NCBI RefSeq assembly: GCF_017873815.1
Contig: NZ_JAGGKQ010000002.1
Span: forward strand, 167,616 to 231,615
DNA from: Halorubrum alkaliphilum
Lineage (GTDB): Archaea; Halobacteriota; Halobacteria; Halobacteriales; Haloferacaceae
DNA: 64,000 nt
Direction: 5' to 3'
Positions 35,125 through 44,204 of the stretch are shown one piece after another. The position numbers were made by a program, and so were the translations under genes. Within the stretch, counting starts at the first letter, position 1, and each line of letters opens with the position of its first letter. The notes beneath the pieces were generated by a model. The model was not told the origin of the DNA and did not search any database. It saw nothing but the letters and a program-made list of their open reading frames with translations.

Positions 35125-35823
35125 ATGACGCGTGAGATCCTCACGGAACTGCTCGACCGCAACGACGACCACGTCGCCGCCCTCGATCGGGACGTGTTCG
35201 CCGACAAGCGAGATGTCCAGCGTCCTCCGGTCGTCTCCGTCTGCTGTTCCGACTCCCGAGTCTCACAGGAGGGGATGTGGTCCGTCGACGGGCCGGGATA
35301 CCTGTTCACCGCCGGGAACATCGGCAATCGGGTGATCGACGTCACGGCGACCGGCGAGCGCGTCCTGGAGGGCAGCGCCGCCTACCCGCTCGGACACACC
35401 GAGACGAACGTGCTCGCGGTCGTCGGGCACACGGGTTGTGGGGCGGTCGGGGCGGCGTTACAGGCGGTCCGAACCGGCGAGTACCCCGACGAGGCCGGCG
35501 TCCGTGCCGACGTCGAGGAGCTCGTTCCGATAGTCGAGGAGGGGTTGTCGGACCCGGCAGTCACCGAAGGGTCCGACGACGTCACGGTACGCAACCGCCT
35601 CGTGGAGTACAACGTCCACGAGCAGGTCGCCTTCGCGTCCGGCAGCCCCGACGCGGCGGGTGCGGACGTGTACGGCTTCGTCTACGACTTCCACGGCGAG
35701 TACGGCGACCGCGACGGTGCCGCCTACCTCGTGAACGCGAACGGCGAACGGGACGCCGACGCGCTCCGCGAGCTAGTCGGCGACGACCGAGCCGACCACG
35801 TCGGCGGCCTCCTCGCGAACTGA
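35125..35823 (+). CDS. Beta-class carbonic anhydrase
   Basis: This 232-residue zinc enzyme interconverts CO2 and bicarbonate. Zinc ligands of the beta class are present: Cys in CCSDSRV near residue 40, and His and Cys in VVGHTGCGAVGAAL near residue 100. FTAGNIGNRV, another family motif, lies between them. No signal peptide is visible, so it is cytosolic. It is a single gene with its own leaderless promoter. Confidence 0.93.
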   Translation: MTREILTELLDRNDDHVAALDRDVFADKRDVQRPPVVSVCCSDSRVSQEGMWSVDGPGYLFTAGNIGNRVIDVTATGERVLEGSAAYPLGHTETNVLAVVGHTGCGAVGAALQAVRTGEYPDEAGVRADVEELVPIVEEGLSDPAVTEGSDDVTVRNRLVEYNVHEQVAFASGSPDAAGADVYGFVYDFHGEYGDRDGAAYLVNANGERDADALRELVGDDRADHVGGLLAN

Positions 35824-35894
35824 GACTGACGCGCCGTATTCACGTTCGATCCGCATCCGACAGCGGTATGCCTTCCGGGGGCGAACTGTGGGTA

Positions 35895-37139
35895 ATGGAC
35901 CGCCGCGTACTGTTCGCGACCCTGATCCTGTTCGCCGGCGGCGCGACCGGCGTTGGCGTGGCCGCCTTCGCGTTCGTCGGCCTCGACGATCCGACTCCCG
36001 ACGCGACCGTGATCTGGGAGTCGGATCCCGCGGACGGCGACGACGGGACGGGCGCGACCGTCGCGACCGTCGACGGCGACGCGCTCCTCGTCCAAGCGAC
36101 GCTCGAAGGCGGCGAGATGGCCGTCCGAGCCGTCGAACCGGGCGGGGAAGTCGCGTGGACGGCGTCGGTAGCGGGCGACCCGGCGAACGACGGTGAGTCG
36201 GTAGCGGAAAGTGATCCGATCGACATCAGCGGGCTCGCAGCCGGGTCACTCGCCGGTGACCCGGTCGTCGCCCTGACAACGGAGCCCGGATCGCTCGTCG
36301 TTCTGGACGCACGGGACGGATCGGAACGGTTCGCGGTCGAGTTGGACGGCTCCGGCGGGATCGCTCCCGCCGTCGGTGATCCGACTGGCCACGGCGAAAG
36401 CGTCGTCGTCGCGGTCACCGAGGAGGGGACCCTCCTCGCGGTCGACGCGGACGGTGAGGAACGCTTCGAGACGACCCTCGACGGCACCGTCGAGCGTCAA
36501 CCCTTGGTCGTCGACGCCGACCCGGATCCCGACGGCCGAGACGAGCCGGTCGCCGGCGGGATCGCGGTGACGACTGCCGGAACCGATCCCGGAACCGTGA
36601 GCCTGTTCGACGTCGACGGCGAGGTGGAGTGGAACGCGACGCCGTCCGTGACCGCCACCAGTTGGACCGCGGCGTCGACGCGGCGTGGTCCCGTCCTCGC
36701 GCTCGGCGGGACGAACGGGAACGTGGAGACGTTGGAGGGGGCCGACGGGTCGGCTCGATACGAGGTCGGCCTACAGGACCTCCCGATCGAGGTCGGGGAG
36801 ACCGACGCCGGGCGGGTCCACGTCGGCGGCGTCGGCGATGTCTGGTCCGTCGATCTGCTCGACGGTGAGGTAGTCTGGAAACAGCAGTACGGCGGCGAAA
36901 CCCGCGTGAACGCGCCGGGCGTCGCGGACGTCACCGGCGACGGGACGCCGAACACGGTCGCCGTGAACCGCGGCGGCGACGTCCTCGCGATGAACCGGAA
37001 CGGCGACGGGGCGGTCCGCGGGAGCGTTCCGAACGCGGTCGTGTACGCCGGACCGCTGTTCGCGGACGTCACCGGCGACGGCGTCGACGAGACCCTCGTC
37101 GTCGGCGAGGACGGAGTGGTCCGGGCGATCGACGCCTGA
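35895..37139 (+). CDS. Membrane-anchored beta-propeller protein (PQQ/FG-GAP-like repeats)
   Basis: The 414-residue protein begins with a hydrophobic helix (VLFATLILFAGGATGVGVAAFAF) that fits an N-terminal anchor or signal sequence, followed by a secreted beta-propeller. Repeats contain calcium-type loops such as VADVTGDGTPN and FADVTGDGVDE, and repeated blade segments (VWSVDLLDGEVVWKQ). Such proteins sit on the outer face and bind ligands or partners. A second in-frame ATG at 35868 would add nine residues. Confidence 0.85.
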   Translation: MDRRVLFATLILFAGGATGVGVAAFAFVGLDDPTPDATVIWESDPADGDDGTGATVATVDGDALLVQATLEGGEMAVRAVEPGGEVAWTASVAGDPANDGESVAESDPIDISGLAAGSLAGDPVVALTTEPGSLVVLDARDGSERFAVELDGSGGIAPAVGDPTGHGESVVVAVTEEGTLLAVDADGEERFETTLDGTVERQPLVVDADPDPDGRDEPVAGGIAVTTAGTDPGTVSLFDVDGEVEWNATPSVTATSWTAASTRRGPVLALGGTNGNVETLEGADGSARYEVGLQDLPIEVGETDAGRVHVGGVGDVWSVDLLDGEVVWKQQYGGETRVNAPGVADVTGDGTPNTVAVNRGGDVLAMNRNGDGAVRGSVPNAVVYAGPLFADVTGDGVDETLVVGEDGVVRAIDA

Positions 37140-37317
37140 CCCGTCCGTGGCGATGACCGATCTCGGGGGTATTTATACCAGTTTCGCCGCAGGATCGACT
37201 GACTGCGAGGAGACGGCACGATCGTTTCACCGGAAACTCGGTGTGTCAACGAAGTAGTTACTACCGGCCCTGACGGGTCGGAGCGGCTGAAAAACGGCGG
37301 CTATCCGGGCGGTCCGG

Positions 37318-37797
37318 CTAGTGGTTCTCGTCCTCGTACACCCACGCGGCGGTGTCGAGGCCGTAGTCGACGAGCTCTTCGTCGTCGAAGAACAGGTCGA
37401 TCTCGCGTTCGTTCGCGCCCTCGTCCTCGTGGTCCGACGCGTGGATCACGTTATGGCCGAGGTCGAGTCCGAAGTCGCCACGGATCGTGCCCGGAGCGGA
37501 CTCGGCGGGGTCGGTCTCGCCGACCATCGCGCGGACCTGTCGGGTCGCGTCGGCACCCTCCCACACCATCGCGAAGACGGGGCCGGAGGTGATAAACTCG
37601 ACGAGCCCGTCGAAGAACGGCTTGTCCTCGTGTTCGCCGTAGTGCTCGTGAGCGAGCTCCTCGTCGATCCGCATGAACTTGCCGCCGACGAGCTTCAGCC
37701 CGCGCTCCTCGAAGCGCGAAACGATCTCACCGATGAGGCCGCGCTGGACGCCGTCGGGCTTGACCATCACGAAGGTTCGCTCGTCGTGGTGGCTCAC
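37318..37797 (-). CDS. ndk: Nucleoside diphosphate kinase
   Basis: Ndk transfers phosphate between nucleoside tri- and diphosphates. The 159-residue protein has the N-terminal [18 protein letters not shown] and the catalytic histidine in [14 protein letters not shown]. The start is a GTG at 37797 that overlaps the rpl24e stop in the sequence GTGA, giving translational coupling. It is the last gene of a ribosomal protein operon. Confidence 0.96.
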   Translation of the reverse strand: MSHHDERTFVMVKPDGVQRGLIGEIVSRFEERGLKLVGGKFMRIDEELAHEHYGEHEDKPFFDGLVEFITSGPVFAMVWEGADATRQVRAMVGETDPAESAPGTIRGDFGLDLGHNVIHASDHEDEGANEREIDLFFDDEELVDYGLDTAAWVYEDENH

Positions 37798-37985
37798 TGT
37801 TCGCCACCCTGCCGACGACCTTCCTCGGTCCACTCGAGGTCGCGCGCCTCGCGACCGAGGAGGTAGTTCTTCTCCGCCTTCGAGTCGACGAAGTGGAGTA
37901 TCTGTCCGTTCTTTTTCACGAACATCGTGCCCGTGCCGGGCTCGATTTCCTCACCGGTGTAATCACAGGTGCGTGTCTCGACCAT
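37794..37985 (-). CDS. rpl24e: Large ribosomal subunit protein L24e, zinc-finger-depleted variant
   Basis: This 63-residue protein starts [19 protein letters not shown], followed by [19 protein letters not shown]. In typical L24e the metal site is CxxC with a later CxxxC. Here only the first Cys remains: the second is Thr (CDYTG), and the later pair is Val and Ala in FVDSKAEKN. The fold is otherwise recognisable over its whole length. It sits between rps28e and ndk. Confidence 0.95.
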   Translation of the reverse strand: MVETRTCDYTGEEIEPGTGTMFVKKNGQILHFVDSKAEKNYLLGREARDLEWTEEGRRQGGEQ

Positions 37986-37988
37986 TGG

Positions 37989-38213
37989 TTATCGCCCTCC
38001 GATGGAGTCCGCGTCGCGCTGGGTCTCCCGGAGCTGGAGCACGTCGCCCATACGGACGGGGCCCAGGACGTTCCGAGTGATGATGCGTCCCTTGTTCGAT
38101 CCCTCTTGGATGCGGCACTTGACCTGCATGGCCTCGCCGTGCATCCCGGTTTTGCCGACGACCTCGATCACCTCGGCGGTGGTCGAGTCGCCGATACCCT
38201 CTTCTGCGCTCAT
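37989..38213 (-). CDS. rps28e: Small ribosomal subunit protein S28e
   Basis: The 74-residue OB-fold protein shows the family segments [20 protein letters not shown] and [16 protein letters not shown]28e sits near the mRNA exit channel. It is the second gene of the rpl7ae-rps28e-rpl24e-ndk operon, with only 3-6 bases to its neighbours. Confidence 0.96.
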   Translation of the reverse strand: MSAEEGIGDSTTAEVIEVVGKTGMHGEAMQVKCRIQEGSNKGRIITRNVLGPVRMGDVLQLRETQRDADSIGGR

Positions 38214-38219
38214 GGGTGG

Positions 38220-38582
38220 TTATCGGAGCTCCGCGACCTTCTCGTCGATGTCCTCGACGTCGTCGGCGGCGTCGCCGGCGTCGACGATGGCAGCGGCGGC
38301 CGAGCCGACTTCGAGGCCCGCGGCGTGGCCGACCTCGTCCTGCGTATCGACGAAGACGACCGGAATACCCTTCTCCTCGGCGAGTTCGGGGAGATGCATC
38401 ACTATCTCCTCGGGCGAGACGTCCTCGGCGACGAGGACGAGCTTCGCGTTGCCGCGCTCGACGGATTTGGTGGTCTCGTTGGTTCCTTTCTTTACTGTTC
38501 CGGTGTCTCGGGCGACCTCGAACGCTTCAAGCGATCGCTCGGCGAGGTCGGCTGGGGTGTCGTAGTCTACGTAAACTGGCAT
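38220..38582 (-). CDS. rpl7ae: Ribosomal protein L7Ae, K-turn binding protein
   Basis: L7Ae binds kink-turns in 23S rRNA, box C/D and H/ACA guide RNAs and RNase P. The 120-residue protein has the RNA-binding [20 protein letters not shown] and [12 protein letters not shown] segments. It is the first gene of the operon. Unlike its leaderless neighbours it has a predicted leader of about 90 nt with GGAGGA and AGGTG purine-rich boxes just before the ATG. Confidence 0.96.
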   Translation of the reverse strand: MPVYVDYDTPADLAERSLEAFEVARDTGTVKKGTNETTKSVERGNAKLVLVAEDVSPEEIVMHLPELAEEKGIPVVFVDTQDEVGHAAGLEVGSAAAAIVDAGDAADDVEDIDEKVAELR

Positions 38583-38707
38583 GTGTTGTTCACCTATGTC
38601 CTCCGTGTGAGCTCGCGTGTCCGTCCCGTAGCCGGTCCCTGTCGGAACGGCACATCATCGACCCCACAGAGGGTGTACTCCGGAGTTGGCTTGGCCGTCA
38701 TAAAAAC
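38583..38707 (-). promoter_or_regulatory. Promoter and leader of the rpl7ae operon
   Basis: The minus-strand TTTTTATG at 38700-38707 is a good TATA box and places the transcript start near 38676. The leader ends with GGAGGA (38599-38604) and AGGTG (38591-38595) before the ATG at 38582. It also contains GATGATG, a box-C-like sequence between short complementary segments GTCG and CGAC. Confidence 0.55.
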
Positions 38708-38791
38708 GCTTTCAATACGCCCCGAGCGTGTCAGCGGGGCGCATGGGTTTCCTCCCGGGGCTCTCCGGACGTCGTTCCCCTACTCCGAGCC

Positions 38792-38799
38792 CTTTTACC
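38792..38799 (+). promoter_or_regulatory. TATA box of the nucleotidase gene
   Basis: CTTTTACC lies about 28 bases before the ATG at 38824. Confidence 0.6.
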
Positions 38800-38823
38800 G
38801 GCTCGACCGACTGACTTCGGTAA

Positions 38824-40248
38824 ATGGTCAGGCTGGTTCACTACTCCGACATCGAGAACGTCTTCGACGCCCCCGAGCGAGCGGCACGCCTCGCGGGCCG
38901 GATCCGGGCGCTTGACGGCCCCGACGCGGCGGTCGTCGCCACCGGCGACACCACGGCCCCGGGCGTGCTCTCGCTCGTCGCGCAGGGGCGACAGATCCTC
39001 GATTTTTATGCGGCCACCGATACGCTCCTCGACACGTTTGGGAACCACGAGTTTGACTACGGACCGGACTCCCTCCGCGGACTCGTCGCCGACGCGCCCG
39101 TTGAGTTTGTCTCCGCGAACGTCCGTGACGAGAACGGCGATCCCTTCGGTCGCGAGCAGGGCGTCGTCCCGTGGACTACCCGCGTCGTCAACGGTGAGAC
39201 CGTCGGGTTCGTCGGTGTCACCGATCCCGCGACGGACTCGCTTAATCCCATGGCGGCCCCGCTCTCCTTCGACGACCCCGTCGTCGCGGTTCGGGCGGCG
39301 CTCGACGACCTCGCGAGCGCGGAACCGACCGTCGACCATCGCGTCGTACTCTCACATCTCGGCGGCGGTGACGATGCCCTCGCCCGTCAACTTGATGTCG
39401 ACGCGATTCTCGGTGGGCACGTCCACAGCCCGCGGAACGAGCAGGTCAACGGGACCCTGCTCGTCCGACCGGGTGTGAACGGTGCTGTCGTCGCGGAGGT
39501 CGACCTCGGTGCGCCGGACGACCCCAACCACACCCCAACCGCGACGCTCCACGAACGCGACGGCGCGGACCCTGACACCGAGTTGAAAACGGCGCTAAAC
39601 GGTCGGATGGAGGCTGCCGATCTCGACGAGGTCGTCGGGAAAGTCTCCGAACCGATCGCCCGGACGGGCGAGGTCGTTCACGGTGGAGAGTGTCGCGTCG
39701 GCAACTTCGTCGCGGACGCGTTCCGGTGGGTACACGACGCCGATGTCGGGCTCTCGAACGCCGGGGGGCTCCGACAGGGTGACGCGTGGGACGGCGACGT
39801 GACGAAGGCCGACCTGATCAGTCTCATCCCGTTCGAGGAGCCGGTCGTGTTGGTCTCCGTGACGGGCGAGGAACTTCGAGGGATCCTCCGCGAGATGGCG
39901 GCCCCCGACGTCGACTTCGGCGAGGACGACTGGTGGCACGGCCACGTCTCGAACGCGCGGGTCGTCTGGGACGCCGACGACGAAGTGCTCCGGGAGGCGG
40001 CGGTCGGCGGCGAGCCGATCGATCCCGACGCCACCTACACGGTCGCCACCTCGGAATATCTCCTCCACTCCGACCACGAGTTCCCGACGCTGGAGCAGCG
40101 CCACCGGATCGGCGAGGCCGACATCCAGTACGAGGTGCTCGCGGCGTACGCCCGCGAGCACGGCATCGACCCCGCCATCGAGGGTCGGATCGAGATTCGG
40201 GGTCGAGCGGACGACGAGCCGAGCGATCACACGGTCCCGTCAGGGTAA
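38824..40248 (+). CDS. 5'-nucleotidase / UDP-sugar hydrolase family metallophosphatase
   Basis: This 474-residue protein has an N-terminal calcineurin-like domain with VHYSDIENVF, GDTTAP, the GNHEFDYG motif near residue 77 and an ILGGHVHS motif near residue 197. A C-terminal 5'-nucleotidase domain starts near residue 270 (GNFVADAFRW and NAGGLRQGD). Homologues hydrolyse nucleotides outside the cell, but no signal peptide is seen here, so the protein is probably cytosolic. Its stop overlaps the convergent folD stop by 9 bases. Confidence 0.9.
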   Translation: MVRLVHYSDIENVFDAPERAARLAGRIRALDGPDAAVVATGDTTAPGVLSLVAQGRQILDFYAATDTLLDTFGNHEFDYGPDSLRGLVADAPVEFVSANVRDENGDPFGREQGVVPWTTRVVNGETVGFVGVTDPATDSLNPMAAPLSFDDPVVAVRAALDDLASAEPTVDHRVVLSHLGGGDDALARQLDVDAILGGHVHSPRNEQVNGTLLVRPGVNGAVVAEVDLGAPDDPNHTPTATLHERDGADPDTELKTALNGRMEAADLDEVVGKVSEPIARTGEVVHGGECRVGNFVADAFRWVHDADVGLSNAGGLRQGDAWDGDVTKADLISLIPFEEPVVLVSVTGEELRGILREMAAPDVDFGEDDWWHGHVSNARVVWDADDEVLREAAVGGEPIDPDATYTVATSEYLLHSDHEFPTLEQRHRIGEADIQYEVLAAYAREHGIDPAIEGRIEIRGRADDEPSDHTVPSG

Positions 40249-41133
40249 CGCCACGTCGATGCCGTGTCGCTCGCTCGCGGATTTCACGGTGTTGTACAGG
40301 AGCATCGCGCGCGTCATCGGGCCGACGCCGCCGGGGACGGGCGTGATCGCGCCGGCGACCTCGCTCGCCGACTCGTAATCGACGTCGCCGACGAGCGCGT
40401 ACCCCTTTTCGGTGTCGGCATCGACGCGGTTGATCCCAACGTCGATAACGGTCGCACCGTCCTTCAGCATCGAGCCGCCGATGAACTCCGGGATCCCGGC
40501 CGCGGCGACGACGATGTCCGCGCTCGCGAGTTTCGCGTCCAAGTCCTCGGTACGGGAGTGACAGACGGTCGTCGTCGCGTTTCCGACCGGTGCCTTCTGG
40601 ATCAGGAGGTTCGCCATCGGTTTGCCGACGATGTCTGAGCGACCGACGACGACCGCGTCCGCGCCCTCGGTTTCAACATCGTAGGCGGCAAGCAGCTTCT
40701 GGACGCCGTGGGGCGTACAGGGTTTATATCGGGCGTTTCCCGCGACGAGCCGCCCGACGTTCTCCGGGTGGAACCCGTCGACGTCCTTCTCGGGGTCGAT
40801 CCGACGGAGTACCTCGCGTTTGTCGACGTGGTCCGGGACGGGTAGCTGGACGAGTATCCCGTGAACGTCCTCCCGGTGGTTGAGTTCGTCGATGGTTTCG
40901 AACAGCGTCTCGGCGGGCGCGTCGGCGTCGACGTCGACGTGGATCCCCTCGATCCCGACCTCCTCGCAGTCGCGCTGTTTCATGGAGACGTACGTCTCGC
41001 TCGCGGGGTCGTCGCTCATCAACACCGTCGCCAGCCCCGGTTTCACGCCTGCGTCCGTCAGCGTCTCCACGCAGTCCGCGACGCCGGATCGAACCTCCAC
41101 CGCCACCGCCTCGCCATCGATGACCTCGGTCAT
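40240..41133 (-). CDS. folD: Bifunctional methylenetetrahydrofolate dehydrogenase/cyclohydrolase
   Basis: FolD interconverts methylene- and formyl-tetrahydrofolate with NADP. The 297-residue protein has YVSMKQRDCEEVGI with the catalytic Lys near residue 55, VQLPVPDHVD, DVDGFHPENVGRL and the NADP-binding VVGRSDIVGKPMANLL near residue 165. It ends with VPGGVGPMTRAMLLYNT. The presence of this folate enzyme together with mch shows that both C1 carriers are encoded in this genome. Confidence 0.96.
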   Translation of the reverse strand: MTEVIDGEAVAVEVRSGVADCVETLTDAGVKPGLATVLMSDDPASETYVSMKQRDCEEVGIEGIHVDVDADAPAETLFETIDELNHREDVHGILVQLPVPDHVDKREVLRRIDPEKDVDGFHPENVGRLVAGNARYKPCTPHGVQKLLAAYDVETEGADAVVVGRSDIVGKPMANLLIQKAPVGNATTTVCHSRTEDLDAKLASADIVVAAAGIPEFIGGSMLKDGATVIDVGINRVDADTEKGYALVGDVDYESASEVAGAITPVPGGVGPMTRAMLLYNTVKSASERHGIDVALP

Positions 41134-41232
41134 ACCCGAACTGTACGCGGCGAACGGAAAAACACCCCGGGATCGTGTCTATCAGCCGCAGAAGAAACAA
41201 GTTTGTATCCACGAACATGTGGTATACATCGT

Positions 41233-41290
41233 CCACGCCGCCCGCACCACCCACGCCGCCCACGCCACCCGCACCGCCCACACCGCCCGC
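41233..41290 (+). repeat. Imperfect CCCACGCCG-type simple repeat
   Basis: A C-rich stretch made of variants of CCCACGCCG/CCCGCACCA lies between the aldo/keto reductase stop and the folD start. Open frames through it encode only Gly/Val or His/Ala repeats and are not considered genes. Confidence 0.8.
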
Positions 41291-41308
41291 GTCGCTCGGC
41301 TCGGACGG

Positions 41309-42073
41309 TCACTCCGGGAACAGTTCGCGCTCGCGCTCGACCGCGTCGATCGCGGCGATATCTGCGGGGTCGAGCGTGAGGTCGGCGGCCGCGAGGTTCG
41401 CCCGGAGATGAGCCCGGCTCGACGCCTTCGGAACGGTCACGACGGGCTCCTTCGCGGTCGCCCACGCGATCGCGACCGCTTCGGGAGTGGTTCCGTGTCG
41501 CTCCGCGACGTCGACGACGGCGTCCACCTCGTCGACGCGCCCGCCCGAGAGCGGCGAGTACGCGACGAGCGGGTAGCCGCCCTCGCGGGCGCGTTCCACG
41601 AGTTCCGGGCGGTAGAACAACGGGTGGAGCTCCGTCTGATGGGCTGCGATCGGCACGTCGAGAACGTCGTGAGCGCGGTCGAGGTCGGCGGGCTCGAAGT
41701 TCGAGAGGCCCACCGCGTCGACCAGTCCAGACTCGACCAGCCGGTCGAGCGCCGGAAGCGTCATTGCCGGGTCGTACTCGCCGCGCGGACGGTGGACGTA
41801 CAGGAGATCGATCGTCTCGACGCCGAGCAGGTCGGCACTCTCGCGAGCGGTCGGGGTGACCTCCGCCTCGCCGAGCGCGTCGATCCACAGCTTGGTGGCA
41901 ACGGTCACGTCCTCGCGGGGCACGTCGCTTGCGGGCAGCGCGTCGCCCACGACGGCCTCGTTGCCGTAGATCCGGGCGGTGTCGAGGTGACGATATCCCA
42001 CGTCGAGCGCGGTCGTGATCGGCCCGGGGTTCTCGATTCCCATCGTTCCCAAGCCGACGGGCGGGAGCCTCAT
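41309..42073 (-). CDS. Aldo/keto reductase
   Basis: This 254-residue TIM-barrel NADPH reductase has the N-terminal PPVGLGTMGIENPG and LDVGYRHLDTARIYGNEAVVGDAL with the catalytic Asp and Tyr. The catalytic Lys is in VTVATKLWIDAL, and the His in LLYVHRPRGEYD. It ends with IPKASS-like VTVPKASSRAHLRANL, which binds the cofactor phosphate. It reduces carbonyl compounds; the exact substrate is unknown. Confidence 0.9.
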   Translation of the reverse strand: MRLPPVGLGTMGIENPGPITTALDVGYRHLDTARIYGNEAVVGDALPASDVPREDVTVATKLWIDALGEAEVTPTARESADLLGVETIDLLYVHRPRGEYDPAMTLPALDRLVESGLVDAVGLSNFEPADLDRAHDVLDVPIAAHQTELHPLFYRPELVERAREGGYPLVAYSPLSGGRVDEVDAVVDVAERHGTTPEAVAIAWATAKEPVVTVPKASSRAHLRANLAAADLTLDPADIAAIDAVERERELFPE

Positions 42074-42146
42074 GGCTCACCATCAGTCGGGACCCGCATA
42101 TATCCGCAGGGGATCCGGGAGCCGGGGGATCCGCCCACCGATCGGG

Positions 42147-42845
42147 TCACGTCGAGTCGACGGGAGCGCGGCCACAGAGGCTCACGAGGTCGTGGAGGTC
42201 GTCGAGCTCGTAGGTGGGGTCGGTGGAGAGCTCGAAGGACCGACGGTGGGGCCGACGGAGGAACGCCGAGTCGATGCCCGCGTTGTCGGCCGCGGCGACG
42301 TCGGAGTCGTTGTCGCCGACGAACAGTGCGGTCGCCGCGTCGAGGTCCTCAAGAGCACGTTCGAGATAGTACGGGGACGGTTTCTTCCGTGAGAGGCTGG
42401 CGATCGACGGCTCGCGGCCGTAGACGACGTGGAACCGGCCGGCAAGCCCGAAGTAGTCGAGCAGGTCGTCGAGCGTCGCTTGCTGGTTCGAGGAGACGAT
42501 CCCGAGGGGAACGTCGAGATGGCGGAGCGCGTCGATGTCGTCGTAGGGGGTCTTCCGACCGGCTCTGGCGGCGTCCGCCTGTGCCGCGGTCGCGACCTCG
42601 TCGCGGACGCGCCAGAACTCGACCGGATCGAGGTCGTACCGCTCACAGATGTCGGTCAGGGTCGCGGGGTCGACGCCGACGGCGACCTCGTCGACGTGAG
42701 CGAGGTCGGGGTCGGTCTCGCCCAGCCGCTCGAAGGCGTCCCAGGCGGCCTCCCGGAGGGTGTCGAACGGGGTCCGACCGAGCAACACCCCGTCGTGGTC
42801 GAAGACGACGGCGTCGTACACGGCCCCACCTCGGTCGGTAACCAT
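42147..42845 (-). CDS. HAD superfamily hydrolase (phosphoglycolate phosphatase-like)
   Basis: This 232-residue phosphatase has motif 1 VVFDHDGVLLGRTPFD, with the first Asp as nucleophile, motif 2 GIVSSNQQ, Lys in RKKPSPYYLE and motif 4 FVGDNDSDVAAADNAG. The alpha-helical cap follows motif 1, as in the phosphoglycolate phosphatase group. The start is the ATG at 42845, one codon inside an upstream TTG. It is divergent from the CBS-HPF gene. Confidence 0.9.
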   Translation of the reverse strand: MVTDRGGAVYDAVVFDHDGVLLGRTPFDTLREAAWDAFERLGETDPDLAHVDEVAVGVDPATLTDICERYDLDPVEFWRVRDEVATAAQADAARAGRKTPYDDIDALRHLDVPLGIVSSNQQATLDDLLDYFGLAGRFHVVYGREPSIASLSRKKPSPYYLERALEDLDAATALFVGDNDSDVAAADNAGIDSAFLRRPHRRSFELSTDPTYELDDLHDLVSLCGRAPVDST

Positions 42846-42945
42846 CAAAAAGGTTTCACCGTCTCGGTGAATCGGCTGTACCAGCGTCTCAGGCCTCTAT
42901 TCGGGCTCGAACGAGCGATTCCACGGGTCGGAACGACTCCCGCAC

Positions 42946-42953
42946 TTTCAATA
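42946..42953 (+). promoter_or_regulatory. Weak TATA box of the CBS-HPF gene
   Basis: TTTCAATA lies about 33 bases before the ATG at 42983. Confidence 0.45.
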
Positions 42954-42982
42954 CCCGGCGCGTCGAACTAGTAGATTGGACC

Positions 42983-44122
42983 ATGAACATCTCTGATATC
43001 GCAGTACCGGAGTACGTGGAAGTCGCCGCCGATGAGCGACTCGCCAAGGTCCGGTCCATCTTCGAGCGGGAGAACCCCAAGGGAATCGTCGTCACGGAGG
43101 GCGGTGAGTACGCGGGCGTAGTCGGTGAAAAACAGCTCCTGCGCTCTCGTATGGAGGACGACACCAAGGTCTCCGCCGTCATGAAGCCCGCCCCATCGGT
43201 GAAGCGGACGGAGGACGTCCGGGAGACGGCCCGTCTCCTCGTCGAGGGCGACGTGAAGATCGCCCCCGTCTACGAGGGCGAGAAGCTCTACGGCGTCATC
43301 ACGGTCGACCAGATCCTAGAGGCGGTTCTCGACAGTCTCGACGCCATCACCGTCGATCAGGTTGCGACGACCGACGTGATCGGGGTCAACGACGGCGACA
43401 GCGTCGGCAAGGCGATCAACCGCCTCCGCGAAAACGGCGTCTCCCGACTTCCCGTCCTCGACGACGACGGCGGGCTCGTCGGCGTCGTCACCACGAACGA
43501 CATCGTGGAATTCGTCGTTCGCGACCAGGAACGACAGGGCAGCGGCGACCGCGCCGGCGATATCGACCGGATGCTCGATCTCCCCGTCTACGACATCATG
43601 TCGACGCCCGTCATCACCGCTACCGGTGACGAGACGGCGAAGGCCGCCGTCTCGCGGATGTTCGACAACGACGTCTCCGGACTGGTCATCACCCCGAACG
43701 ATGCGGAGACCGTTGCGGGAATGGTCACCAAAACGGACGTGTTGCGCGCGCTCACGTTCACCGAGGAAGACGCGATGGACGTTCAGATCACCAACGTCGA
43801 CCTCCTCGACCGCGTCTCCCGCGAGCACGTCGTCGAGTCGATCGAGGACGTCGCGGACAAGTACGCCGAGATGCAGGTGATGCACGCGCACGTTCGACTC
43901 CACCGGCACAAGGAGAAACTTCGCGGCACCCCGCTGATCCAGTGTCAGATCCGACTCCGGACCAATCAGGGTCAGGTCGGCGGATCCGGCGAGGGGTACG
44001 GCGCGGAACACGCCTTCCACGTCGCGCTCGACAAGCTCGAACGCAACGTCCTCGAGATCAAGGGCGTTAACGCCGACGCGGAGTACAAAGGCCAGCTCCT
44101 CCGGAAGCTCGGCGGGATGTAG
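42983..44122 (+). CDS. Four-CBS protein with HPF/RaiA-like C-terminal domain
   Basis: This 379-residue soluble protein has four CBS motifs in two pairs (residues 1-130 and 130-270), with segments such as VSAVMKPAPSVKRTEDV and VYDIMSTPVITATGDETAK. The last 90 residues (MHAHVRLHRHKEKL, CQIRLRTNQG, AFHVALDKLERNVL) match the fold pattern of HPF/RaiA ribosome-hibernation domains. CBS pairs bind adenine nucleotides, so the protein could sense energy state and bind ribosomes. CBS-domain ribosome-hibernation proteins are known in archaea; activity here is inferred. Confidence 0.85.
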   Translation: MNISDIAVPEYVEVAADERLAKVRSIFERENPKGIVVTEGGEYAGVVGEKQLLRSRMEDDTKVSAVMKPAPSVKRTEDVRETARLLVEGDVKIAPVYEGEKLYGVITVDQILEAVLDSLDAITVDQVATTDVIGVNDGDSVGKAINRLRENGVSRLPVLDDDGGLVGVVTTNDIVEFVVRDQERQGSGDRAGDIDRMLDLPVYDIMSTPVITATGDETAKAAVSRMFDNDVSGLVITPNDAETVAGMVTKTDVLRALTFTEEDAMDVQITNVDLLDRVSREHVVESIEDVADKYAEMQVMHAHVRLHRHKEKLRGTPLIQCQIRLRTNQGQVGGSGEGYGAEHAFHVALDKLERNVLEIKGVNADAEYKGQLLRKLGGM

Positions 44123-44204
44123 GCGGGGGCGCCCGACCACATTCGGGCAGCTCCGGACCCGTCCGCATCGTACCGTATCTGTACCGCTCACCTCCACGGG
44201 TTCG

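Noticed and set aside
37222..37240. Origin-recognition-box-like TTTCACCGGAAAC
   Set aside because: Only one copy, no G-run beside it and no orc1/cdc6 gene in the window.
41233..41290. Gly/Val-repeat or His/Ala-repeat protein over the C-rich stretch
   Set aside because: The frames exist only because of the simple repeat and have no plausible start or promoter.
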